Part shown: one piece after another, positions 10,101 through 20,690 of the stretch | How positions within the stretch are numbered: the first letter of the stretch is position 1 | Layout of the letters: every line of letters begins with the position of its first letter | Source: Pararhizobium sp. YC-54 | Lineage (GTDB): Bacteria > Pseudomonadota > Alphaproteobacteria > Rhizobiales > Rhizobiaceae | Length of the DNA: 64,000 bases | Reading direction: 5' to 3' | Assembly (NCBI RefSeq): GCF_025847205.1 | Contig: NZ_JAOYTH010000016.1 | Location: forward strand, 1 to 64,000 | Notes under the pieces: model-generated | Databases searched by the model: none | What the model was told of the DNA's origin: nothing | Seen by the model: only the letters and a program-made list of their open reading frames with translations | Position numbers and translations under genes: made by a program

Positions 10101-12596
10101 TGAGGAAAGGAAGCTGAGCGCGCCCGCGCTGCGGATCACTGACAGATGCTGATCGATATCCGAACCACGCAATCCCGGTCGCAGATCCAAGCTGGCGTCG
10201 AGGCCGCGACGTTTGTCTGCTAGGATTCGGCCAGTATTTATAAATTCCTTCAACGCTTCTACGGCGCTCGGATCGATCAGCGCAGGCGTTCGCATCGCAA
10301 GCACGCTTTTGGGCAGAACCTGTACAAATGCGGACAATTTTCCTAGGGCACTCATAGACCAGTTGCTGCTCGGGGGGTATTGGGCGATGAAATCCCTGCT
10401 ACTGGTCACCGACTTGTCGAAATCCTCGATTGCTGCTGCCATCGCCGCGATTTGCCTGCCCCGTTCCGATGCATCTAACGAACGGACACCTGTCGAGCGG
10501 CATATTTCGTTGATCCTGCCGAGCCTGCCTGCGGTGTTGGGTTCGGTTGGATCTATAAGGATCTGGTCTAGTGATTTGGCATGATCGCCGGCGCTCTCAC
10601 ATTTCGCGACGAAGGCCCTCAATGCAGATGGATCTTCACAAAGTGCCACGCGCACTTCGTCGTCGGACAGCTCTCTAGTGACAATGTTTCGAACGTAGGT
10701 GGCAAGTCCTTCGATCGCGGAGACGTCCGCTAAAGAAAGTGGATCAATGAAACCGAACTCTTGCAGTCCCTCGGTGGTTGCTGCAAGTTTACGAAAGGCA
10801 TCCGAGGCTTTTTGAGCGTTTGCGAGGATCAGCGATCGTTTAAACTGGCTCGTGTCTAGGCACGTCGTTCCCTGCCAGTGCGTCCGTTTCGATTCCGGCA
10901 AAGGCGCCATATCGGCGAGAATTTTGAGATTGGAGACTAATTCGTCGATCTCATGCCCCCGGAATTCGCGAGCAGGAAGAGAGTGTTCCGATAGGTCCAC
11001 TGCAGACATTCCGTCAAGTAGACGCTGGGTGGCGATCGCCCGTCCCAGAACTCGGTGTACAGTTTCGCCCGTCCCTTCCCATTCTCCAGCAAGGATCGAG
11101 ACGTATCGAGACAGCTTGTCCCGGACTTGGACGAACCGCTCGCGGCTGTCCTGCAGGCCTCGAGGCATCGACTCTGTTAGCCCGATACGATCACGGATCG
11201 AGCGCATGAACTCATCTTTGGAGCTTTTACCTGCTAAAAGCGGCAGTACGAAATCACCCAAGCCGACCGCTTCAAGCCGGCTTCTAACCACTTCGAGCGC
11301 AGCCGACTTCTCCGCTACGAAAAGAACCTTTTTCCCTTTTGACAAAGCGGTCGCAATCGCGTTCACGATCGTGTCAGACTTCCCGGTACCAGGTGGCCCT
11401 TCCACAGCGAGGTTGCGACCGCGCGCGACATCGACCAGCACGCTGAACTGGCTTGCGTCTGCCTTTTTCACCAAATGAGGGACTTCTGACTCGACGTCGG
11501 CCGCATCGACCTCATATTCTTCTGCGACGGCTCCAGCTTCCGATCCTTCCGCCCCGACAAGGATCGTTTCGATGATCGCATTTCGCGCAAAGTTCGACGC
11601 TTTGGTGTCCAGATCCTCGTACATGGCCATACGAGCAGCCGGAAACACGGAGAACGTGATCCGCCGACGGACCTGCCATGGAAGCTTTGCGTGTTCAATT
11701 TTCGCGATCTCGTCGAAATAGTCCTCCAGCGACCCACCCTCGAAAATGGGTAGGTCTATGGCGAACTCGCGCTTGAACTTTTCTCGGAGAACCAGATTGG
11801 TTTCCGCCTCTTCCCCAGTCCCTTCGACGGAAAAGATCGGACCGCCGGCACTTCTCTTTCTTTCGACGAGGACAGGAGCCAGGACAAGTGGTGACAGATA
11901 GACCCGTCCGTCAGCCCGTGCAGGGTCTTTCCATTCAAGAAAGCCAAACGCGCCGCGGAGAAGGTTCAGACCTGTTTCCTGCTGCGCGGTCCTCGCTTTG
12001 GTCACAAGGCCATTCAGTTTACGCTCAAGATCAGGACCGAGAAGCAGCGTTTGGATGTGATCATCCTCAAACCGACCGTCATCGGCGACTGTGTCCGGCA
12101 GTGGCAGCTCGAAACTCGGATCGATTCCGTTGTTTCGCGCATGCTGTGCAAGAGACTCGTCTTTCCGGGTGATCCGTTTCGGCATGCCACGCGCCAACCG
12201 CACGCGGTCACGAAGCGCCCTCTCAGCCATTCTGAGCCGATCTGGGTAGTCCGGTGCCTCAGTATCAAGTTTCTGCGTCTCGGCGAGGTAATGTTCGTCA
12301 GTGCGGAGCGCGATTGAAACCGCTTCCACGAATTCTGTCGTAAGTTCGTCCTTGCTTTCTTCTTCGAAAGCCGGAAGAGGCTTGAACTTCAGTGTGAAGT
12401 CGTTGTTAAGGCTGTAGAAGATACGATCCGGGAGTTCATCGACGATCCGGACCTGGCTTGCGGATCTCCCATCGAAGCTCATGTTCACAAGCGGATTTTT
12501 TGGTGTCAGATCAAGCAGCCGCGGCCTGATGTCTTCGATCTTGGAAGCGACAAGCTTGGAGAAGTCGCGAACGGAGTTGTTGATTGGCCCGTTCAT
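7143..12596 (-). CDS. DUF4011 superfamily 1 helicase with MTES_1575 nuclease and GreA/GreB-like C-terminus
   Basis: This 1817-residue protein opens with DUF4011 (RLLDLTPKNPLVN). An SF1 helicase follows, split by a long coiled-coil-rich insert: Walker A EGPPGTGKS (about 400), Walker B IIDEASQMPPEDA (about 1285), GDTQQLPP, then HYRSKH, VQGDERDVI and LNVLFTRAKE. Residues about 1578-1690 form a VSR-like MTES_1575 nuclease domain (FDSPLEEFV, GVECDGATYH, RDRDRHRQEVLENLGW). The last 70 residues read like the GreA/GreB C-terminal domain (GSKVRLRYLDRGEE...APLAKAVMDAEAGDEIEI). Related giant helicases sit in defence islands and resemble the helicase of Mokosh-type systems. No kinase or PLD partner is seen nearby. 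It appears intact and is probably transcribed alone. Confidence 0.88.
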   Translation of the reverse strand: MNGPINNSVRDFSKLVASKIEDIRPRLLDLTPKNPLVNMSFDGRSASQVRIVDELPDRIFYSLNNDFTLKFKPLPAFEEESKDELTTEFVEAVSIALRTDEHYLAETQKLDTEAPDYPDRLRMAERALRDRVRLARGMPKRITRKDESLAQHARNNGIDPSFELPLPDTVADDGRFEDDHIQTLLLGPDLERKLNGLVTKARTAQQETGLNLLRGAFGFLEWKDPARADGRVYLSPLVLAPVLVERKRSAGGPIFSVEGTGEEAETNLVLREKFKREFAIDLPIFEGGSLEDYFDEIAKIEHAKLPWQVRRRITFSVFPAARMAMYEDLDTKASNFARNAIIETILVGAEGSEAGAVAEEYEVDAADVESEVPHLVKKADASQFSVLVDVARGRNLAVEGPPGTGKSDTIVNAIATALSKGKKVLFVAEKSAALEVVRSRLEAVGLGDFVLPLLAGKSSKDEFMRSIRDRIGLTESMPRGLQDSRERFVQVRDKLSRYVSILAGEWEGTGETVHRVLGRAIATQRLLDGMSAVDLSEHSLPAREFRGHEIDELVSNLKILADMAPLPESKRTHWQGTTCLDTSQFKRSLILANAQKASDAFRKLAATTEGLQEFGFIDPLSLADVSAIEGLATYVRNIVTRELSDDEVRVALCEDPSALRAFVAKCESAGDHAKSLDQILIDPTEPNTAGRLGRINEICRSTGVRSLDASERGRQIAAMAAAIEDFDKSVTSSRDFIAQYPPSSNWSMSALGKLSAFVQVLPKSVLAMRTPALIDPSAVEALKEFINTGRILADKRRGLDASLDLRPGLRGSDIDQHLSVIRSAGALSFLSSSFKEAKRFYSSISKSGKFNKAEAVEVLDRARSQLEEEARFEERSVRSGVFGARFDGIHTSFDSFEQLVDFYERVESEFAGFANRDLRDFLLSAQFPVLQAMPDLSHLPPDTKLSNVETTREKLKADVSNMRSIDSELTQLCRVFHRPANVSPASLGKLLEELGYLQNAVSELQASPVSEVLGDFFAGWKSDPSDFEYLIEVSEIYQGYQFGDFFAAVTEQGRLQELLALANTCYEDAERAKELVGKASDESLSDLSAKVDGFSFDQASQFLAEAGSDADALEHWIGVAKARSEIDRLGMIETVDLLSSQLNRADVAGHAEALLRRASAGRVYKKYGSELVNYSGRNLEALRLQLKKLDDEITSMSRKELRCQLLKGQRPPAGISRGRVGELTEMGLLELLAGQKRVRVPVRDITRRASRALLALKPCWMMSPLAVAQYIQKNTLEFDVCIIDEASQMPPEDAIGALFRSRQAMIVGDTQQLPPSNFFHKSISDTADDEETDAVTEESVLEMANAAFRPRRMLTWHYRSKHSGLINFSNNIIYDDRLTVFPSANEDNPKMGVSLVQTSGIYKAGVNTTEAHAVVEAALDFMRRDAGRSLGVVAVNKAQAEYINERIQYEIARERSATDYVDRWLTERDGLEEFFVKNLENVQGDERDVIFVSTVYGPPSEGGKVAQHFGPIAGPSGRRRLNVLFTRAKEQIRTFTSMSASDITAEKDSNAGAWMLKRWLEYSAGGPLEAGVGTHGAFDSPLEEFVAAQIEAMGCVAVPQVGAGGYSIDLGVRHPHWPHGFLMGVECDGATYHSSKSARDRDRHRQEVLENLGWHIQRVWSTDWFDNPRREADRLRGLIAARLEELKEKLVVLPQAPVKMVELAQISVPAHSTGRSAVLAEQLAFPIEPAERSIKTEVVRPQARKSIRLGSKVRLRYLDRGEEIFQFTIIKEPSAPEKGLVNQNAPLAKAVMDAEAGDEIEILLGSLIRKAVVETVG

Positions 12597-13115
12597 TGAA
12601 GCATGATCCGCGTACTGATTTAAAGTTGTAAATGTGTTCCACAGTCACCCCTAGCAATCAAGGGGCGGCTTTCGGCAAATAGCAATTGTTGACAAACAAT
12701 TATTGGGAACTGGATCGCCGGCGCTGTCGGCGAAGTTGTTTGTGCTCCGATGTGATACGATTGGAACGGTGAACGCACTCGGCGTATGCTCGCTATGAAG
12801 TGTATACTGATCGCTGGTCTGGTCACCACCCTAGTCGCGATTAGGCTCGTACCCCTTCGCTTTAAAGCACGCCGCACTCATATAGCTGGTGATGTCCGGT
12901 TCGGGGCCGGAAGAGGACTGCCTGCTCAGCGACGTCCAGAGGTCGTTAGCTGACGTTCGATTTGCCTGGGTGAAATGTCGATATTGCCGTAAAGCGGATC
13001 GTCAAGGCTCGTATTTGTTATGCGTTCACCGACAGATCTCCAAAGCACCAAAGGAAGGTGTAGCAAAGTTGCGGCGTGCCAACAGATAACCGGAAATTTA
13101 AATTAGAATCGCGCC
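12597..13115. other. Intergenic region upstream of the giant helicase
   Basis: These 519 bases hold the promoter region of the helicase on the minus strand and the 3' side of the nuclease operon. I find no gene in them, only the inverted repeat at 12684-12701 and AT-rich patches near it. Confidence 0.5.
12684..12701. promoter_or_regulatory. AT-rich inverted repeat upstream of the helicase
   Basis: AATTGTT-GACA-AACAATT is a perfect 7-bp inverted repeat, about 90 bp upstream of the helicase start. Its size and position fit an operator over the helicase promoter. No dedicated regulator is adjacent. Confidence 0.35.
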
Positions 13116-13750
13116 CTATTTGTCCTGGGGGTCCCAGTACAGGGCGATGGCTTTGTGACGCACGTGAAAGTCTAGCCCTGAGGACGCATGCTTTTGTTTT
13201 GAATGGAACACGAGGGCATTACTCTCCGAGGAGTCGGCCGTCTCCACATCCGAGTTGCGCGCATGCAACTCCTCGCGCCATTTTTTAAGCATTGCCTTAG
13301 CATCACTGATGTAACAATAGACCAACACTTCACCATGGTCTTGTCCCATCTTGCCAGTGGAATATCGTGTCGAAAGCTGCTGGAAGCCTTTGTTTAGCCA
13401 GTCATAGCTATCATGTTTCTTGGCCTCCGCCAGCCAGAGGAAGTGGTTCTTCCCCTTGACCACAATATCGCAGTGGCCTCCGATTTCGGTATCGTGGGCG
13501 GCCTGAAAGCCCGCCATCTCAAGCATTTCGCAGATCTGCAAGGTGATCTCGTCCTCACTAAGGCCTTTCTTTTTTTCGCCTTGTTTTTTGTGCTTGTGTT
13601 GCTCCAGCAGATTGCATGCGAAATCCAGTGCAGATTGAAGAGCGGCTAGTCTTGCAGCATAGTCTTGTGCAAGAACATATTCCAGACTGGCGCCGAAAGG
13701 TGTACCGGCATACTCGTCCCGAAGCTTTGAAATTGTCTGATCTGGGCGCT

Positions 13751-13754
<4 letters not shown>
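13116..13754 (-). CDS. PD-(D/E)XK-type restriction nuclease-like protein
   Basis: The 212-residue protein starts with a helical region rich in charged residues. It then shows the core GHCDIVVKGKNHFLWLAEAK (about 90-110), where D and the spaced EAK fit the PD-(D/E)XK nuclease site on adjacent strands, as in restriction enzymes. It is the last gene of a four-gene operon. Its ATG overlaps the stop of the GIY-YIG helicase gene by 4 bp (13751-13754), so translation is coupled. It probably provides DNA cleavage for the methyltransferase/helicase proteins upstream. The target is unknown. Confidence 0.7.
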
Positions 13755-16700
<2,946 letters not shown>

Positions 16701-16708
<8 letters not shown>

Positions 16709-18356
16709 CTTCGCTGGCGTCCACCGTGACGTCGCCCAACAGATCGCTCTCCAACCCCATAGGGCGGACAATCTTCTCGATGAACGCGATATCATCTTCG
16801 GACAGCCCGTAGTGGGCGTAGAGGGCCGCATCGGTCCATGTCCGCGTCCAGTCTTGGACAGGAACGAAAGTATAGACCTTTCGCGTCGTGTCCTGCGATG
16901 GCTTGTGTAACAAAATAAGGAGGCGCGTCAAACGACAAGACATGTATGTCAGAGCGCTTTCGGCCTCCTCTTTCGTGGCGAAAGGGCCAATGCACAAGTA
17001 TGTTTCAGAAGAGATCGTACCCGGTCCCGCGACGAACGGGGTGCTAATAATGCGATGAGGATAGGTGTCCCTATTCCCCGTTCCTGGTGCGGCGCGGCCC
17101 ACAAAAATCTTCCAAGCGTCGATCAGGCCGGTGCCTGTGGTGATGGAGCTACGTGGTGTGAATCCGGTGCCCCCGTTCTGGTAGACCATCAAGTCGGCTT
17201 CGGATTGCTTCTTCACCCGCCCCTTGAACTTGGTCTCAAGGCCGAACGGCTTTCGCGAACTAACGAGCCGTTCAAAGCGTTGGGTTTCAGGCAGCGTCAA
17301 AACCTCGGTCTGCCCTGTTTCACGGATCATGACCTTACGAAGGATCGATACGCCTTCGTTAAAGCGGATGAAGATGTCGGCGCCGTTCTCCAGAAGCGGC
17401 CTTGTAATTTCAGAAACCGGCCAGTCCTTGAAATGGGTTGCGACGCGGCAAGGTCCGCGATTTTCCTTGTCCCAAAGGAAATAGCAGACCCCACCTTTCA
17501 AACCGACACCGGGGAACACATCGGCGGCGCTTAGGTAATCGTGGATCGAACGCATCCTATCGTCCGACAACATCGATTCACGGAAATCATCAAGACCTTT
17601 GCCGCCTGCGAACCAGCGTGAAGGGATGACCATTGTTAAATATCTTGGCTCGAGCATTTTCGCCTGTTCCACAAAGAGCTGGTAGATTGGCGCTGCGCTG
17701 GTGCCGTGCCCGCCGTCGTCAAGTTGATAAGGCGGGTTTCCAATGATCACGTCGAAATGCATGTCGCCTCCAAACAGCTCGGCGATCCGAGTCTTGATAT
17801 CGTCGGTGTGGATGAACGCATAAGCATGGGTTTCAAGTCCCGCGCCGCGGTCTAAGGTTTCCTGGCTCGCGCCGCAGAATTTGCACTTTCCTGCCACCCA
17901 TGTGTGCTCTGTGCGTTCGAACCAGATGTTCCCGCTATCGGTCTCGAGGCTGCGGGCTATTGAGTGCACACCATTGGCATGCTTAGAGCAATACAGGCTC
18001 CGTCGAGCGAGTAGGCTAGTAAGCTGCGTAATGCCGATGCCAAAAACCTGATGGGTAAGGATATGATCCACGCGAGTCTGGAGATCAGGGATCTCACTCG
18101 CGAGCCCGGCGCTTAGGCGACTGGCAATCTCCCGCAAGAACACGCCCGACTTCGTGAACGGATCGAGGAACTTTACTGTCTTATCTACCCAGATGTTTGC
18201 GCCTCTATGGTTTGCCGCCCAGGCAGCGGCAAGAGTGTCGAGTATGCGGTTCGCGAACTCAGGCGAGGTAAACACCTCGTCGTTAGACAGGTTCGCGATG
18301 CAGGTCAGCACATCGGGATTTCTACCCCGCAGCGTAAATGCCGCTTGGCTGTTCAT
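16701..18356 (-). CDS. Eco57I-type adenine-specific DNA methyltransferase
   Basis: The 551-residue protein has the N6-adenine methyltransferase motif IV NPPY (about residue 207) in [16 protein letters not shown]. It is preceded by [12 protein letters not shown] (about 64), a degenerate AdoMet motif [10 protein letters not shown] (about 160) hints at a small zinc site. The second half resembles the target-recognition part of Eco57I-like enzymes. It overlaps the upstream gene by ATGA (18353-18356) and the downstream helicase by 8 bp. The operon therefore reads as modification genes first, motor and nuclease last. Activity as a true methylase with its partner, or as a DNA-sensing subunit, is open. 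Confidence 0.8.
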
Positions 18357-19006
18357 GCCGCCTCCTTTGGGACGCCACCATAACCGGTAGCCAGATCGCT
18401 TACCGTCATCGTTGGCCAGGTTTTGATTGGGGTGAAAATCTCGTGCTTGCCAAGGCGGGCAAACAACGATCCCTCAGCGCTGAAAGCCGATGATCCTGTC
18501 AGAACATCGAGACGGAAATCCCGGCGCTGGAACTTGCCTTTGCCGAGATAACCCCACTCGGCGAAGGTGATCGGCTTGCCGTCCTGTGCGCGCATTGTCA
18601 GCGCATCACCATGCACAAGGTTCTGCGACAGCACGAAGTACGCGGCCCGGTATAAGTTGTCCGTATCGTCGATGTTCAGATACCCTGCCAGAACATCGAG
18701 CATGTTCGCTCGGCATTCCGCGATATTGTCGGCCAGGAGCTCGATCCCATATGTGCACATCAGCCCGAGAAGTGCGTAGTGCCTCTTTTCAAATTCTGAT
18801 TTGCCGAATTTTGATTCGACGGCGGCGAGCTTCCGTTGAAAAACCTTGACCAAGAAATTGCCACTGCCGCAGGCGGGTTCCAGAAAGCGCGCATCGACAC
18901 GTTCGGCCTCGCCCTTGACGAGGTCTAGCATTGCGTCCACCAGCCAGGAGGGAGTGAAGACTTCCCCGTGGTCTGCAACGCGCTTCTTTGATTTGATTAG
19001 GCTCAT
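18353..19006 (-). CDS. N-terminal-type DNA methyltransferase subunit (AdoMet motif only)
   Basis: The 217-residue protein starts with the [14 protein letters not shown] segment common at the front of type I and IIG methyltransferases. It has a strong AdoMet motif [13 protein letters not shown] (about 42). No NPPY/DPPY catalytic motif follows; the next gene carries that instead. It is the first gene of the four-gene operon, and its TGA overlaps the next ATG. Either the pair forms one split methyltransferase, or two methyltransferase-like subunits act together. An ancient split of a single gene is also possible, but the neat 4-bp overlap and the second motif I in the next gene argue against a recent frameshift. 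Confidence 0.78.
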   Translation of the reverse strand: MSLIKSKKRVADHGEVFTPSWLVDAMLDLVKGEAERVDARFLEPACGSGNFLVKVFQRKLAAVESKFGKSEFEKRHYALLGLMCTYGIELLADNIAECRANMLDVLAGYLNIDDTDNLYRAAYFVLSQNLVHGDALTMRAQDGKPITFAEWGYLGKGKFQRRDFRLDVLTGSSAFSAEGSLFARLGKHEIFTPIKTWPTMTVSDLATGYGGVPKEAA

Positions 19007-19781
19007 TTGCGATACATGACAGATTGCGTGCCTACGGTAAATGTGACCTCCGCCTACTTGTTGTTGCTATCCTGTAGAAGCGCAGGCTGCCAGGTTAGGT
19101 TCACCCTGCTTGGTTAGGCATGAGCTTCCCCTCGCTGCGTTCGAATGCCATCTGCTTGTGGCCGGTCTCCTCGAACAGCGCTGCGACCGCTTCTCCGGTG
19201 GAGAATGACGCACGCGCATCACGGCGTTGATCTGTCCGAGCGTCACAGCCTACCTAGCAACCGAAGTGAACGGGATCGGCGGATACCCGAAGACGAAGAT
19301 GTCCGAGAGCACGAAGATCGACCCGAAAGACCGCAACATCGAGATCATCTGGACCAAAAATGGGATCATCGGTAATCTCCAGCCGTCGTGGCGGGGGCCT
19401 TCTTTCCGCAGGCTTATTCACCTAGGTGCGCCGACTTTGTGGTTGCGATCCCCTCTAAGGTCCCACCGTCGACGACATACCGCGCCGTAACGAAAATTCT
19501 TTCGCCTAAGTGAGCGAGCCGATTCCCTCGTCCCCTTTCGCATCAGCACGAGCGACGAAAGCTACGGCGCCCCCGCGCGGGCATCGGTTTCTTGCAACGC
19601 ACTCTCCTCAGTCATCAAAATGCATTTCTAGTTCGACAACAGCCGAATCCCACTAACCGATCGAACAGAGATTTTGACATCTCGACGTGGAAAGCGTCGT
19701 GCATGCGGAAGTATTTTCACTACGAAGGCTGCATCCGCTTGATCTTGATTGGATTACGGATTTTGGCCGACAGGGAAAATT
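19007..19781. other. Gap with a possible coding remnant
   Basis: No convincing gene is seen. On the plus strand around 19215-19385 one frame reads smoothly (...AYLATEVNGIGGYPKTK... then ...IEIIWTKNGIIGN) with GC-rich third positions, but it lacks a good start, a domain or a sensible end. It may be a decayed gene fragment. The 100 bases left of 19007 should include the promoter of the methyltransferase operon. Confidence 0.3.
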
Positions 19782-20069
19782 ATGCGACAACCAACGAGAA
19801 AGACCGTGATTGATATGTTATCGGACAAAGATAGAAGCAAACTCGTACGAAATCTGGCGCTTTCAACACAAACCGTGGCCTCGTGCGGCCACGCCATGAG
19901 GGTAGCGGTGGCCGACATGCTTCAGGATTTTGACAACATCCGCGCCATGTCGGAGTCAGATCCCCAAGTGTTACGTCTTTGTGAGGCCCTGGAGCGGGCT
20001 GTTCAAGACGATATAGCGCAGAACCGGCGGGTCTTTCAGATCTTAGGTTTGAAAATACCGCAAAACTAA
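19782..20069 (+). CDS. Small hypothetical helical protein
   Basis: I do not recognise this 95-residue protein. It is predicted mostly helical and acidic, with no membrane segment or signal peptide. It has single cysteines at CGHAM and CEALE and ends FQILGLKIPQN. The ATG at 19782 follows AGGGAAAATT, an acceptable ribosome site; an internal start at MLSDKDRSK is possible. It lies 620 bp upstream of the reverse transcriptase in the same direction, so a link to that system is possible but unproven. Confidence 0.5.
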   Translation: MRQPTRKTVIDMLSDKDRSKLVRNLALSTQTVASCGHAMRVAVADMLQDFDNIRAMSESDPQVLRLCEALERAVQDDIAQNRRVFQILGLKIPQN

Positions 20070-20690
20070 GGACGTAAGTGCACCAGCAGATCGCAGTCGC
20101 ATAGCTGTCGATTGAGAGATCGAACAGCGTCCGATCTCTCATGCGCCGCTGCCTATCGAGAAAGAAACGAATTGCCATGATCTGGCGCTGCTGTAAGGGG
20201 CTTCTTAACGTCGCCGTTCCGGCTGGCGTTCCATGCCGGTCGAACCAGTGCAGCGGGGTCGTATTTTGCGATACTGATGTGTGTTTCCCGTCGGCCACCA
20301 TTGCCCGTCGGAACAACGCGCGAACGCAAGATGACGGGGCCGACAGCAGGCTGGCCAATTATGGCTCAGGGCAAGAGCCGACATTCAATCGACCCCGCCT
20401 GATGCTAGCCAATGGCGTCCGCTTGAGATACGCCATCGATTTGCCGCCTGAGGCGTTGCACTGGCTGCGATCTGCCGGAATGTTTGGGGCCGGTGGCATA
20501 CTGGCAGGTTCTGGCTTCCACCAAGCAAGTAGAAGACGTCGAACTCGAAGTGCGAAGGCATTAGTCCCGGCTTATGGCACGCGGACGAAAGGCCCAATCG
20601 GCCCTCCGCCGACGTCGGAGCCAGTGAGAGGCTTAGAAGTTTGAGTTGTCCTCTTGCGAATGACAGCAAAGTCTGATTTCGACATACGCG
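20070..20690. other. Long leader region before the reverse transcriptase
   Basis: These 621 bases hold a perfect 10-bp stem-loop (20113-20141) and no supported gene. A 167-codon plus-strand ORF (20141-20644) has no motif, unusual composition and no good ribosome site. A structured non-coding RNA for the reverse transcriptase is conceivable, since several defence RTs use one. Confidence 0.35.
20113..20141 (+). other. Perfect 10-bp stem-loop upstream of the RT
   Basis: TGAGAGATCG and CGATCTCTCA pair perfectly around a 9-nt loop. It starts 44 bp after the stop of the small gene 19782-20069. No T-run follows, so it is not a textbook terminator. It may be a terminator-like element, an operator or part of an RNA. 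Confidence 0.4.

Noticed and set aside
7143..12596. Full Mokosh system
   Set aside because: The helicase type fits loosely, but no kinase domain or phospholipase-D partner is present in the neighbourhood.
19227..19490. Gene at 19227-19490
   Set aside because: A short stretch reads smoothly, but there is no good start, no family resemblance and the second half loses coding character; kept only as a possible remnant.
20141..20644. 167-codon plus-strand ORF before the RT
   Set aside because: No motif, a skewed Arg/Ser/Pro-rich composition, no ribosome site, and it begins inside a stem-loop.
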